Shown one piece after another: positions 11,771 through 24,739 of a stretch of DNA of 64,000 bases. Source of the stretch: Varanus komodoensis (lineage: Eukaryota; Chordata; Lepidosauria; Squamata; Varanidae). Made by a program: the position numbers and the translations under genes. The notes under the pieces are model-generated. The model searched no databases. It was not told the origin of the DNA and saw nothing but the letters and a program-made list of their open reading frames with translations. The DNA lies in contig NW_025335641.1 in assembly GCF_004798865.1 (NCBI RefSeq), forward strand, positions 16,750,623 through 16,814,622. The letters run 5' to 3'. Numbering within the stretch: the first letter of the stretch is position 1; each line of letters opens with the position of its first letter.

Positions 11771-11889
11771 GGTGCAATCCTATACATATTCAGATAGGCA
11801 AAAGGCCTACAGTTCCCAGCATGCCCCAGCCAGCTATTAGCTAGGGAATGCTGGGAATTGTAGAACTTTGCTATCTAAACTTAAATAGT
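11771..11889. mobile_element. Family C palindromic MITE-like repeat
   Basis: Begins GGTGCAATCCTATACATATT and has a strong inner inverted pair, CTACAGTTCCCAGCATGCCC against GGAATGCTGGGAATTGTAG, separated by about 15 bp. The outer part (TGCAATCCTATGCA-like) is shared with pieces at 17144, 22761, 31398 and others. It is likely a non-autonomous DNA transposon; the superfamily is not assigned. Confidence 0.65.
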
Positions 11890-13582
11890 CTTAAAAGTTA
11901 TCTTAGAAGCATAGAATCAACCAAAGGGGCAGGAGTAACCACAGTGGGAAGTTTACAACAGTTTATCTGTTAGCTATGTGCAAGTTGGAGGGAGTGAATG
12001 AGTCTATAGTTCAATGGGCAAGTCAGAATGAGAACGAGAGAGAGAGGGGCCATGGAGAGGCAAAAGAAGAGAAAACTCAACTGAAAGCTGATTGGACTTC
12101 TCTCCTCCTCCTGATGGGACACGTCTACAGTGCCACACTCCCACAGCCCACCAAAGCCACTTCTTCTCCCCCTCAGGGCTGTGCCATGAGTTTAGCAAAT
12201 GCTGGGATATGTACCTTGGAAAAAACGTACCATGTTAAAAAGTGATCAGCAGCAATCCAGGATAGAGTGGCAGAAATAGCATGAGGAAGACCCTTGGCAT
12301 CATGTGACATGCCAGGGCAGGTATTGCAATGCTGGCAAAAAAAGCCTAGTGTATATCTTTCCCCGGACTTACTGGGGTGTTTTACCATGTAGGTATTTGA
12401 AGTCAGTAAGTACACACCTAAGGCGGGTTTCAGGGCTGCTGTTCAAGAGAAAGGGTCCTTTGTACACTAAGATGGGAACCTGTCAATCCTGACTCTTTGC
12501 CACTCTTCTCTCTGGAAAGAAAGAAAGGATTGATGAGCTACACTTTGGCAAAGATCCGAGCATATCCCAAGGGTTTCTAATTTTTGCCCAGCTAATTCCA
12601 TAATGAACAGTAAGAGAGCCTTTTATCTGTGCGTTTTGTGTTAGTGGAGTCACATCAAAGGAAAGAGCAGCTTATTTTCATCCACTTGGAAGCGGTTCTC
12701 TGTAATTTTTGGCAACAGAGTTGCTGCGTTGCTAAAAAAATATGCCATAATGCTTGTAGACCTCCATACATTAAAAACAAAAAGAACCTCAGGAAACTCA
12801 GGACTTGCGGAGCGGAGTGACAAAATCTTTCTCATTTCCCACCTTTGGAACTCCTGTTCAGAGTCAAGCCACACGTTCTGTGCAGTGCAATTTAGAATTG
12901 TCTTTCTTTTATTCTGGTGTGAGGATGGGGATCCCCAATATAGAGCAGAGTCGCCATGCTTCAGGGGGGAGAGGATGAAATCTCTCTCCCCACCATGCCA
13001 CACACACTGTTTGCTTCCTGAAATCTTCCCACAACGGAGGTTTTAAATAGGGAGGAAAAGCCTCCATGGATTCCAATGAAGAAATTTATTTTCTTTTTTA
13101 ATCCCTTCCCGCTGAAGGGAGGGGGTTTTCAGGTCGGAAGGGGTGTGAGGGTAAAGGTTTAATGCTCCCCTTCCAGTGTGTGGTGGTTGCAATCCAAATT
13201 GGGGCTCTGCACACTTACACAACAGGTTTTTTTAAGGCAAACCTCAATAATGTCCTGCTATGTGATTAATTTACAGTGTAGTTTGGCACAGAACTGATTT
13301 CGTCCCTGGCTGCCCTTTATGAAGCATCTTAAGCCAATGGATCTGAGATACAAAATTCTGCAAAACCACCCACTGAGGATGTTTTGATACTTTATAGGCC
13401 ACCTTTCTGTTTTCTCCCTATAAAGGGCTCCTGCAATGTATGGGGCCATGGGGTGGGGAAGCAGGTAGCAATGGTTCACTCCACAGCATGACAACACAGG
13501 ACCCTCTGTTCTTTGGGTCTTTCAACAACTCAGCACAGAATTGCACAGATGTTTGCAAGGAACAGGAAAGAGATGCATGCCA
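11890..13582. other. Unique non-coding sequence; possible conserved element inside
   Basis: No gene or repeat family recognised. The part at about 12600-12930 is free of repeats and AT-rich with retained motifs; it is treated as a candidate regulatory stretch in the findings. Confidence 0.45.
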
Positions 13583-14012
13583 GGACTTAGAGTTAGAAGG
13601 GAACTTGGAGGTCATCTAGTTCACCCCCTTTCTCGAGACAGGCTGTGCCATGCAGGGTATCTACAGCTTCCCTGACAAATCTCCATCCAGTGTCTACCTC
13701 AATGCCTCCAGCAAAGCCATGTCCACCAGTGTGGTATTGTTCTTACAGTTATGACATTTCTCTTAAAGTGGAACCAAAATCTACTTACTTGCTATTTCCA
13801 TCTACTGATTCTAGTCCTGCTCTGTGCAGCACCAAAGAACAAATCAGCTCCATCCTCTGCATGACACTGCTTTATATATTGGAAGGTTGCAATCACACCT
13901 TCTTTTCTCTAGGATAAGGAACAGACCATCAACTGTTCTTCACAGGACATTGTTTCCAGGTTCTCTGCCCTTCTGGTTTGCCAATGCCATTCTTAAATTG
14001 TGGTGCCTGTAA
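13583..14012 (-). mobile_element. CR1 LINE 3' end, minus strand
   Basis: Starts with the complement of the CR1 tail: GGACTTAGAGTTAGAAGG, GGAGGTCATCTAGTTCACCC, later TATTGGAAGGTTGCAATCAC, TCTTCACAGGACATTGTTTC and CTTAAATTGTGGTGCCTGTA. This order matches the well-known vertebrate CR1 3' region in reverse. It is 5' truncated and diverged, and the next LINE starts about 100 bp downstream in the opposite orientation. Confidence 0.85.
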
Positions 14013-14109
14013 CAAAGGACCTGGGTTACTTGTTGACTTCCCAAAGAGGAAAGGTAGCCAGAAAATATAGAGTATAGAGGCAAGGGGAACATGTCCCAGG
14101 CAGTTAACG

Positions 14110-15963
14110 ACCATGCCATCTTTTGGCCCCTCTTGCCAGAGGGCAGCCATCAAGCCTCCTCTCAGTCTGTCCTTGGGTGACCAGATGCTGCTTAGAAATA
14201 CCAGACTGGTACACAGTAAGACTTCCCTCATCCATGACTTAATTGTAGATGAGGTGGCTGATCTGGCATGTATAAGCAAGACCTGGGTGGATGAACAGGG
14301 AAGAGTTACCCTCTTCTAGCTCTGCCCACCAGAGCGATGTACATCAGCAGAGAAGACTGGTGGGCCACAGGGGGGTTGCCATGGTCTCCAGGAATTCTAT
14401 GGTCAAGTTATCCTGGATGATACTCAGTTAGTAGAGCTCAAGTATGCTGACAAGGTGCTCATACCAGTTTGTACAACCATGTCTGCACTGGATCCTGCCC
14501 ACTTGGCTAATAAAACTTAGTGGAGAGGGAACAGCTGGCTGGATCAGGGAGGTGATAAATGTAACTTTATGGGACTGATCCCTCTCTGGACCCAGAAGCT
14601 CTTGATAATTTTAGGCTGGTGGCAAATATTCCCTTCCTGGCCAAGTTTCTTGAGCAGGTGGTAGCCAATGGATCAATTTCTGTCAGGTTTCAGGTTGAGT
14701 TTTGGCATGGAAACAGCTTCAGTCACCCTATATGATGACCTATGCTGGAAGAGAGACAGCAGGAGTGTGAACTTTTGGCTATGTCTGTCTTTCCCAGTAC
14801 TATACAGTTTCAGTATAGTATCCTTCTGGAGTGCCTGGGTGTGTTGGGGGGGGGGGTGATGCATTGCAGTGGTATTACTTCTACTTGGATGGATGACTGC
14901 AGTAGGAGGTGCTTGGGGGGATATGTCTTGGCCCCTTCGGCTCTTCAGAATGGGGTTACTCAGGGGTGAGTCTTGTCCGCTTTCTATAGGAACCTGCTGA
15001 GTGGGGTCATCCAGAATTTCAGAGTGCATTGCCATCAGTATGCTGATGACACATAGCTCTACTTTTCCTTTCCATCTTCACCAGGCAGGACTGTGGATGT
15101 TCTAAACCAGTGTGACAATTAGCAGATGAAGCTTAACAAACTGAAGCTCAGTCCAGACCAAGACTAAGATTTTAGAAGGAATTCAACCTATTCTTGAAGG
15201 ACAGCCCTCGAAGGAGCAGATTTGTAGCTTGGGGGTGCTTCTTGAGCAATGTATAACTTGAGGCCCCGGTGCCTTGAGTGGCATCCAGTGCCTTCTACCA
15301 GCCTCAGCTGATGGCCTAGTTATACCCCTATCTGGACAGGGATAGCTTCGTTTCAGTACTCTATACTCTGGTGACCTCTAAACTAGATTACTGCTGCCCT
15401 GGAAGATTGTTCAGATACTATAGCTTGTGCTAAATAGGCAGCCAGATTAAAAAGGATCAGAAGGTCCAACACATAACACCCATTCTGGTCCTCTTGATTG
15501 GCTGCCTAAAATTTCAAGCCCAATGCGAGGAGCTGGTTTTAACCTATAAAGCCTACATAGCTTGGGACCACCATATCTGACAGAACACCTCTGCCAACCA
15601 CAATCATCCCAGACACTATAATTAAGATCTCAGGCCTGTCTTTGAATACTATCTGAGGAAGACTGGATTGGTGGCAACAAGAAGAGCATTCTCAGTGTCA
15701 GCTCCCAGTTTTGAAAGAAACTAGGCCTGACTCTAATTTGTTTTGGCCTTAACATTTAATTATTTCTAATATTATATTGGAGCAGCTGCTTAAAAGATCT
15801 TAAGATGAAATTTGTGTAAACGATTGTAGCCTCTTAAATTTAGTTCTAAATTCTAATAATATATTTTTTATCATTTATCTTGCTATTTTGAAATTTATTT
15901 TGTATTTTTATTGTGATTTCTCTGCCAGTATAAACTACCCAGACTACTGAAAGTTAAATAAAG
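14110..15963 (+). mobile_element. Decayed LINE (CR1/L2 group), internally deleted, EN to 3' tail
   Basis: The left part translates to an endonuclease block, LIHDLIVDEVADLACISKTW then VDEQG (about 14235-14300). Next come parts of the reverse transcriptase, including HQYADDT with the catalytic YADD at 15039-15050, followed by KLNKLKLSPD-like sequence. The thumb and C-terminal block LVLTYKAYIAWDHH (about 15535-15580) and a 3' end TAAACTACCCAGACTACTGA with AAATAAAG complete it. Full-length members of the group run to several kilobases, so most of the sequence between endonuclease and reverse transcriptase is missing. Many stops and frameshifts are present, so this is an old, dead copy. A poly-G run of about 10 lies near 14848. 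Confidence 0.88.
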
Positions 15964-15965
15964 AA

Positions 15966-17143
15966 GGGAAAGGGGAAGGGGAAGTATCTGTCCCTCATTG
16001 TGCTTCTGCCTCTTGGAAACCTGAACTTGCCTTGGCCACCTTTTCCTACTTTCCCTCCTCACAATAAACAACATGATCACTGAGTTATGGTACCAAACCT
16101 CAACACACATACACATTTATATTATTGGATTGGAACATTGTAGCAACAGGTGGCACAACCAGAAACAGAGAACATAACCAAGTTATACTATCTAACAACT
16201 TTCATAATAGCTACATAACCAAGTATAATACCCAAAAACATTCATTGTAACTACATAACCAGGTATAATATCTAGCAGCTTTCATAGCAGCTATTAAATA
16301 AAACTTTAACATGTAAAAACTGAAATTGAATGACAGTATTAGAAGTGTTTCTTTTAGCAGTTTTAAAAACAACTATTTATGTGGTGCTTATTGACGTGGT
16401 TCCTCTCCGCTAAGTAAGAAATGCCTTGATGTTAAAGCTGGACTTGGCTTGTCTTTTCTTTAAGGTCTCCATTGGCAAATGCAAATTTTAACAACCTCCT
16501 TGAAATGTACAGGTCATAATCGTTACCAGGTTTTGCAAATTCGTGAAATACAGTCACGAACTTGCCACTTAGCTATTTGCTCATTAGGTCTGAGTTTGAA
16601 ATGGTGAATATAAAACACGCCTGGTAAAAATCTAAGGAGTGCTTCTTTCCAAGCTTCTACTAAAGAAGAAAAACACGAAAAAAGGCACCGTAAAGGGAGA
16701 GAAATGTAGCAAACGCAGAGCCCCTAACAAAACAACAGTATAAACTTCACTTTCTGCCACCGCATGTGCGAGGAGCTGATCTTAGTGTTACAACGGCAGC
16801 TTTGGGTTTTTACAATTTCAACATGCTGTCATCAGCCCAGCTGAAAAACAGTGTCAGAATCAGCCTGTACACCAAGAGTGACTTTATTGCACTTGGAATG
16901 TATTGACAAAGGGCTCATTATTTGCAGCGTTGAAAAGAGTGGCTGCTTCACAAAACAAATCACCACTATTCAGAGTTGTCAGAACAGGCATGCAAAAAAT
17001 GGGCGAGGGGGGGCAGGATAAGATAATTCAAGCAATTTTTTTCCATGCAGACAATTGAACTGGAAGTGATGTTATGTACAGATGTGAAACGCTGGATGGT
17101 ACAGCTTTGCTTGGAAGGGGGGGGGGAACGATGATGGCAATGG
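15966..17143. other. Unique stretch with candidate conserved non-coding element
   Basis: No repeat or gene recognised. The part 16370-16990 keeps a dozen or more CpG dinucleotides and has no repeat homology (see findings). Confidence 0.5.
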
Positions 17144-17218
17144 ACACAATCCTATTCAGACTTTCTCAGAAGTAACTCCCACTGAGTTCAGTGAGACTTA
17201 CTCCCAAGTAAGTGTGAG
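17144..17218. mobile_element. Family C palindromic MITE-like repeat
   Basis: Contains CAATCCTATTCAGACT, AGAAGTAACTCCCACTGAGT and GACTTACTCCCAAGTAAGTG, an imperfect palindrome around the central ACTGAGTTCAGTGAG. It is the cleanest copy of the family core in the window. A poly-G run lies just upstream at about 17117-17126. Confidence 0.75.
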
Positions 17219-20200
17219 CTCTGAAAAATTAACACAATGGAAAATATGCATGAGAGTCCACGGGTATGAGGACTTCCACTGAGCAGGTCAGTTTGTATTT
17301 GTGCATTTTATAGGTGAATTTTTTAAAGGATATAAGATTAAGCTCCACATCCTATCATTAATAACATCATTAATATATTTTATAGGATATAAAATGAATG
17401 CAGATGCATTCTGTCCTAAGATGGAACACTGTGAGACAATGAAACATTCAGTTGATTCTAGATGATGGTTATGAATGGTACTAAACTAGGACACATGCTC
17501 TTTCTGGGCATAAGGTATAAGTCCCCCAGTATGTCTGAAGCTGCCTGACACTGGGGGTTCCTCCTTGAGTTGGGCCATTAATGTGGAGTAGGAGTCAAGT
17601 TGGTTTCAGAGCTATTTCACACATTGCCTCATGCACTCATTTCTGTTTGCCTTCACAGAGGTAGATGCGGAAAGACTCCAGTAGGGACTCGGCTGCCTTC
17701 CCACTGGGAGAAGTGCTAAAAAGAGCCTTTTGCTTGAAAGCTGATGTGTGAGAGAAGGGGTGGCTTTGGGATCAGGCCATATGATAAAAGCTAGAAGGTG
17801 AACATCCACACCGATGGATTGGTTCTCCAAGCAGCCAGTGAGCTATCATTCAATTAGTCCAGAGGTGCCAAACGTCTTTCCATGGAAGAGTCTGTTTGGG
17901 AGAAGCTTTCAGGAGCTGCATTCCAGTGGCGAAGGCAAAAGCAGCCAAATACAAACCAAAGGAAGGGCCAAAATGATAAAAAGTAGTATCTTTTTGCTTA
18001 GAGCAGTTAGTGTCAGTAATTAAGCCTAAGGAGAGGGTTGTCAACCTTTCAGAAAGGTGGAAAACCTGCATGAATGCAGGGAAACCACCAAGGGAAGCTA
18101 GTGAGGCCACAGGGAGGGGCATGACATCCCTCTTGTGAAGCCCTGAGGTTCATTACCCCAATTTACTTAATGAAATGCCATCCTCCCATGCCACTTTTAA
18201 AATGAGTTGTCAGTGCATGGGGCACTTCAAGTTTAACATGTCAATTCAGAACTCAGATGCATCAGGCCAAAATCTGCCCCTCCTTAATGGAGATTCAGAT
18301 TTCTATTCCACACCAACTGAGAAGAAGACAAGGAAGAAAAAGCAGAATTCTAGATCTGAATGCTTGTTTCCTAATTAGTGAAAGCAACTAGGGTGTTTGG
18401 GTGTCTTCAGTTGTAACTGCTGGGGTTTATTTTCACCCGCACTGTGGCTCTTCCCTTTAGTCTGCTACCAGTTATTCTTAGATATCACTTCAGCAACCAC
18501 AAGGAGAATGGCAGACTAGACCACAAGCCGTGATGTGCAATTTTGCTTGTTATCATAAGCAGAACATCCCACAACCATTTAAGATCCCTAACCCATGCCT
18601 TCGATATTGAAGTCAGTGGTTTCTTCTTAGGGGTGTAATGGAGGTTCTATCCCAAGGAGCTTCTGAGCACTGACCAAAATGAAGCTACTTCCATGACATG
18701 CTTTTTTCATTTTCCTCTCCATGTGCGAGCTGTCTTGGATTAAGAAAATGGAGGATTTGTTACAGTCCTGGAATACTGAATGGTCACACCAGACTCCTTC
18801 TCTGCATGGCTGATGGCCTCAAGGATGGAAAGGGGTCAGTGTGAGAACAGCCCTCCTTCTATTTATTTATAGCTACAGGCATGCATGCAAGATGACATCC
18901 TACTGTGTCCCAGAAATGTCATGGGGTGTGCTAGGAAGAATCAGTAATGCTTCCCTTTGGTTCATTGGTTCAATACTAACTTACCAAAATTCACAACATT
19001 CTCCATAAATAGGATGGAAAGAACTTGAGAATTTTAAAATGTGAGTGTGGGAGAAAGCAAAACTGACAGATTCATCCAGCTGAGATGAAATACCACATTA
19101 TGACATTTCACTTCCACTCATGAAAAAAATCAAGTGACATTTTAAAAAGCCAGCAAAACGAGGAAAAGTAATTGGCAGGAAACACACATCTGTGCAGCTG
19201 CTGCCGCATTTACCTGAAAGGAAGCCCTTTCCAGGCAACTTATTGGTAGGGAGGGCAGCATTCATCATGAGGTCTCTATAGCCAGAGAATATTTTTAATG
19301 CAGGTAGCTGTGTTGTTCTGTATTAAGAAACCAGTTTTCTTCTCTACCTTAAACAGTTCTTTTTAAATAAAGTGAATGGGTGTTAATTGCCCATTCAAGA
19401 CCACACCAAAATATTTCACTCTGTGAAAAGAATAGGGTACAAAAATATAATGCTAGGAAATGTTATCCTTCCTCCTTCCCAGTTATTGTGAGGGTAGCCT
19501 CTAGGTTCAGAGGGGACTGAGATACATGAAAGGAGTGATAGACTGTGTGAACATCTGCACTAAAATGTCCCAGTGCCATGGCTCCATTGTAAGACTGGGC
19601 TTAGGCCAGGGCAGGCCAGTATCTAGCACAGGAGGGAACCATTTCAGTTGGCCCTCTGCTAATCCCTGACCTCATGTGACTGTTGGCTTTCTGAGAACAG
19701 CAACACTGCATTGCAGGCCTCCTTGTGCATCTCTGGAATTAATTTGTAAATGTCACTCTTTCTGCAAACCATGCCAAGAGTTTTGCCAGAGATGCATTAT
19801 TTTGTTTCCCTCTGTGCCAAAACTTTGCAGAAATGGACTTGGTCACTTGGCCTACTCTTCGGGCTTGACAAAAATGAAAAACAAAACAAAGCATTAACCT
19901 GCAAGTCTGTCCTACTGAACTAGGTTCTTTTGGAACTTGCAGTTGCTACAGAGGTAGGCTTCTATTTGCTGATTGCTATGGACAGCTAGGTTACAGTTTT
20001 TCCAGTCCTCCAGAGGACTACATGTATTTGCAACACTATATAAATGGATGTTTCTCCAGGACGAGTACCAGATGCTGAGACAAACAGCTTCATCCTTCTC
20101 TTCTTGTGAATTTGCGGAAGAGTTTCATACTTTCTCAATATGCATACCTTCTGTTGCCAAACCATTCACACAAAGGATCGTCTGGAAGAGCTCATGGCAG

Positions 20201-22760
20201 CTGTACCAGAATCTCCCAACTCCATTCTCTAAAGAGTTACTAGAATGCCTTTCAAGGCATCTCGGTACTGTTTAAAAGGGCTGGCTTTTGGTGGCTGGAG
20301 CAAAGGCAAGAGATGCTGTTTTAGAGCCCTTGGGCTCTCTGGATTTCCTGTTTTGCCTACTGCAGAACACTTCAAAGCTCAATCTTGTAAAATCTCAGTC
20401 ACACATAGAGGGCCAAACAGACGTTACCTTAAATCTGTGACTAGCATCTTTATCTTCTTTCTTTGCTGTTGTTTTGGTTTCTGTTTAGTAAAGCCAAGGG
20501 CCATAGCATAGGTAGGGTTTTTAAGACCAGCCCACCTGGGTCTCCTCTAGAATAATTTGATTTTTTATCTTGTAGATCCAGTTTTAGGGGAGCAATCCTA
20601 TGTCCTCTAGACATCACCATCATTACCTGGTGATGGCAGGAGAAATAGGATACTTTGGAGTCCTAGAACTTGTATCAGAGGCAAAGTTCTGACCTAGGAG
20701 CTAGAAATCCATGCTCTGAAATCCCTCCCTGCCCATTCCCCATGACCAGATCAAAAAGAACTACGTTGGTTGGGTTTCAGCCTTGGAGAGGGTGGAAGGG
20801 AGAGTATGATAGATGGGAAGGGGACAAGGCTGACGATAACAGGGTATGTCATACCCTGTGTCCTCCAGATTCTCCTTCCTTCCTCCTCTGAAGTGCCTCA
20901 GCTAGAAGGGTGAACTATGTGGTCTAGTGAAAATACCCATTTTGGCCCCAAATCAGCTAAACAGCAGAATGGGGAGAAACAGAAGTTGTATTCAGGTGCT
21001 TGAGAAATGTGTGTTGTTTCAACACAGAAGAAAGGGGAGTGTTTCAGCACCTCCCCTCTGCTTTGACACTCTTGGGAAGGTGACTGTCTGAAGAAGAGGT
21101 TCTCCTTGATTCTTAGGGCTCGCCACATGATCCAGAACACTACATAATCCAGGCAGTGAAGTCTTCAATGGGCAACTGTCCCACATTTCACCACTGTCTC
21201 AGCCTTCTTTTTTTCTAGCAGAAACTCCACTGAAGACAAAAGAATGGAATAGCTGCACAATGCCCTCCAAGAAGCTAGGATGCCTCCATCTGGAAGCATG
21301 TCTGGAGGTCTCAGTTCTCCAAGTTATTCTCATTTCTGCTACCACTCAAAGGAGTAGAGAAGTAGAGGGATGTTTAATGGGTCTGTGGAGACTTGGGGCT
21401 GCCTTTCCCAACAGCCCTTGCTGTGATCTGAGGGTTACTTTCTAGTGAGGGAAAGGGGTAAAGGGATGGAAAGATGTGTGGGATTGGGAAAGGACTACAG
21501 CCTTCTTGCCTGTCCCATTAGCGTTTGAGAAGCACCAGATGAAACTCAGAGAAGGAGATCCATCTTCACAGTTTGGAAACAAAGGGAACTCATAGTTTGT
21601 CACTCTACAAACTAATTTTTGGGAAAAGCCCTAAAAAGGGAGCTCTAACAGACCTTTGAAACTATGGTGACTGGGTTCTTGTGGACCTCTGGCTATGGGT
21701 CCAGATCAGGTGGCAAAGCATCCAAAGTGGTACCAGTTGCCACCACAGAGTAAAAATCCACCAGCTCCTCAGCCCTCAAACACTCTTGCTCCCTGAAGAA
21801 CTACTGGTCAATGACCCCACTGTAAAATCTTCCACTGGGTCGTGGCTATGCCCAGGACATTGTGTGCAACCCAATCAGTGCTACATCAGTGTTAGCATGG
21901 CCAGTGACATGGTGCACCCCTTGTGAGCCTTCCTTCACTTCCAAAGCACACAGTCTAGATTCCAGTGAAATCTAGGTGAGAGATTTGTTAGGGATTCAGG
22001 TCAAAAGGAATAGAATGGGAAAAAAGCTTTAATGATTTCTAGCACAAGCAATTAGAGGAGTTAAGGTGACAACTCAGTAGCAAGCAGCAAATAGATGGAA
22101 AAGACACACTTGCCACCACAGCTTTGCATTAAGCTGGAGAAGGACCTCTTGTACAATATCCTCTGGTGCCTGAATCCTACTTTTTGTGAGATTTGCTGTT
22201 AGCACCAGTGACAAGAAAGTCCCCAGATGTCCTTTCCCAGTGCAGTAAATCTTCTTTGGTCTCTTTTCAATTACTTTGGGTGGAGATTCCAGAAAGAACC
22301 TCTTGTCTTCATCTGCTGTCTGATAAGCCATCTAGAAATTCTGAGTGAATATAAGATGGGATAAGATGCTGTCAATACATAAATAAATGATTTCTCATCC
22401 CCAGTTCTGAGACTGATTCTAGAACATTTTTCAATAGGCTCCTCAATGGACCTATTAGTCAATAGCTTTGCTAAGTGGAGGTGCTTGGCCTTGAGATGAT
22501 CTCAGCCAGGGCTTCTGCATTGCAATGCCAGCCTCCAAATGACCTGGACTTTAGCTTTGGCAGAGATCTGCAACTGATTGCAAAGGGGACCCACTTCTTT
22601 GTCTTTGAGCTGGGTAAGATGGAGCTAGTAGGCTTTGGCTGAGTGGGCCACTCCAGACCAAACATAACAGAAATTGTGTGGGTCTAGCATTGCAATGACA
22701 CACACTGAGGGATTGACTGTTCCATTCTGACTCCAAAGACTAAAGGTTAACAAATTTATG
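17219..22760. other. Long mostly unique non-coding stretch
   Basis: About 5.5 kb in which I recognise no gene, RNA or repeat body. The open frames are short (at most about 100 codons), overlap on both strands and carry no familiar domain. Confidence 0.5.
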
Positions 22761-22838
22761 TTGCAAACCTGTGCATATTTAGATAAGAAACTCCCAGAAT
22801 TTGGGACTTTTCTTTCTAAACATGCATACAGTTACACC
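22761..22838. mobile_element. Family C palindromic MITE-like repeat
   Basis: TTGCAAACCTGTGCATATTT, then AAGAAACTCCCAGAATTTGG, GACTTTTCTTTC and TAAACATGCATACAGTTAC follow the same order as the copy at 17144, with both ends preserved. Confidence 0.65.
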
Positions 22839-24739
22839 CTTGGTCCTTTAGGATTCTGCAAGTCCATTGCTCTGACTCAATATAAAGCGCCTTTTTTCAT
22901 TCCTAAATAGGTTTATAAAAATGCATTCCTGATTCCAAATGTTTGTGCCCTCACTAATTTGCATAGACTGTACCAATTGTTACGATACAATCTGGTGTAG
23001 ATGTCAGAAACCCCATTAAATCTTATTATTCTTATAGCCTCTCCACAATGCATGCACTTTTAAAAATCCCTTTTCATGGAAGGACACTGCAATGTTTGGA
23101 TGTTACATGACTTTGTGACTCTGCTCCCATCATCCAAGGCCAGTTCTCTTTTGTGTTTTTAATTGGCTGTTATTGCAAGAACTCAGCAACAGACAGTTAA
23201 TTCATGAGTCAGATCCCAAATACCCTTTGTGACAGCTGTACACTTGAATCATCCCCTGTGTGAGCAAAACGCAAATTTTCCAGACATGCATCAAACTCTG
23301 TTCAGTCAACATGCAAGTCTCGAGATGAATACTAAAACTGGAGCTTCTAAGTCATCGAGAAAAGAACACAACACTGAGGACGCGAAGTCCAGAATGGTTC
23401 CAAGAAATTCAACGGCCAGCCAGAATGGAGCCCTGACATTTGTCTGAGCAGGTAGCAATCTATGAATTAAGGGGTCTCAGAATGGTGATAGCTTGTTTTA
23501 TGCATTCGGCAGCCTAATGCCAATATTATGGTTTCAGTGACCTGAATTGCTCTGAAAACTCAGTTGTTGATGCTCAGCCTCTCAGAAAGGAGACGTGAAC
23601 AGGAGATGCAAGAGTGGATGCTGCTTGCTTTTATTTCAGACCTAGAACCTGACAAAGCAACAGAGGCATTGTTTAGTTCATTCCAGACAATGCCCAGGTG
23701 ACCATCACAAAATCAAGGTGGCACATTTTCAGAAGCATCGGTGCCTTTCAGGTTTGTTTCTTGATCAAGAAGCAAACCAAAGACACATATTCAACTTTGT
23801 GGCTGCAGGCCCAGTTCACACCATTTCCTCTGACTGACAAGTCTGCTTGAAATACCATGTTCATGCCAGTCTAACACAAATTTTTTGGCAGGGAAGTGTC
23901 TTCTAAGATCTGACATTTCCACTCATCTGATCAGAACTGGTCTCTATACCACCTCACTTTATTTCAGTCACAAACAACTTATGGTGCACACACTACAGTA
24001 ACCAGAACAAACAAACAAACTAGCAAAGGTAAGTTTTCTTCCCCACCCTCATGTTCACAGCTTTCTTTTAAAAAAATGTACACATTTCACTTTTGTGTGC
24101 TTCTCATCTTAATTGCCCTAGGAAGGTACTTCTTTATTCTTAGCATTTACTTATAATTACCTTTCTTGAGTCAAGCTTTAAACCACGTTCATTTGCATAA
24201 AGGCTGTTTTAGAAATTAAAGGTTAGTACCTGTGTTCACACAACGCAATATGCCATAGTGGGCTGCAAGCCAGTTTATTCAGAGTGACTTGCCGTGCTGT
24301 CCCGACCTGGCAGCCTAGTTTGTTAGCCATGTGCAGACGCTGAAGACACGACAAACTTCTCTGAAAGAAATATGACTCACAGCCAGCCAAGACACGACAC
24401 ACTATGTGAACCTAGCCGCTCTCTCTACATCGTTGGCCAACAAGACAGAATGCTAAATGATGGAGTAGCCATGAAGCATAACCACATGATTCTCCCACTA
24501 ATTTCTCACATCTGTAAAACAAGTGAGACAGAGACATCAAAAGAATGTATTATTAAATGTATAACTCTCTCCTTCAGTGGACCCTAGAACAGCATAATGT
24601 TTCCCGGCTTTCTGCTGCCTAGCACTGGTTGTGGCACCCACTAAATAGAACTTGTTCCCCATGATGTTTGGGAGGCACCAACTGGGGCATTCTTTAAGCG
24701 CTCGCTGCAGCCCCATCATTCCACCCAGACCTTCTGTAG
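22839..24739. other. Unique non-coding sequence; possible conserved element at 23090-23450
   Basis: No gene or repeat family recognised. The 23090-23450 part includes an open frame of 72 codons (23229-23447) without a known domain, and retains several CpGs. Confidence 0.45.

Noticed and set aside
17455-17580. 3' end of the second SINE family (GAAGCTGCCTGACACTG)
   Set aside because: Only one short word matches; the rest does not align with the family.
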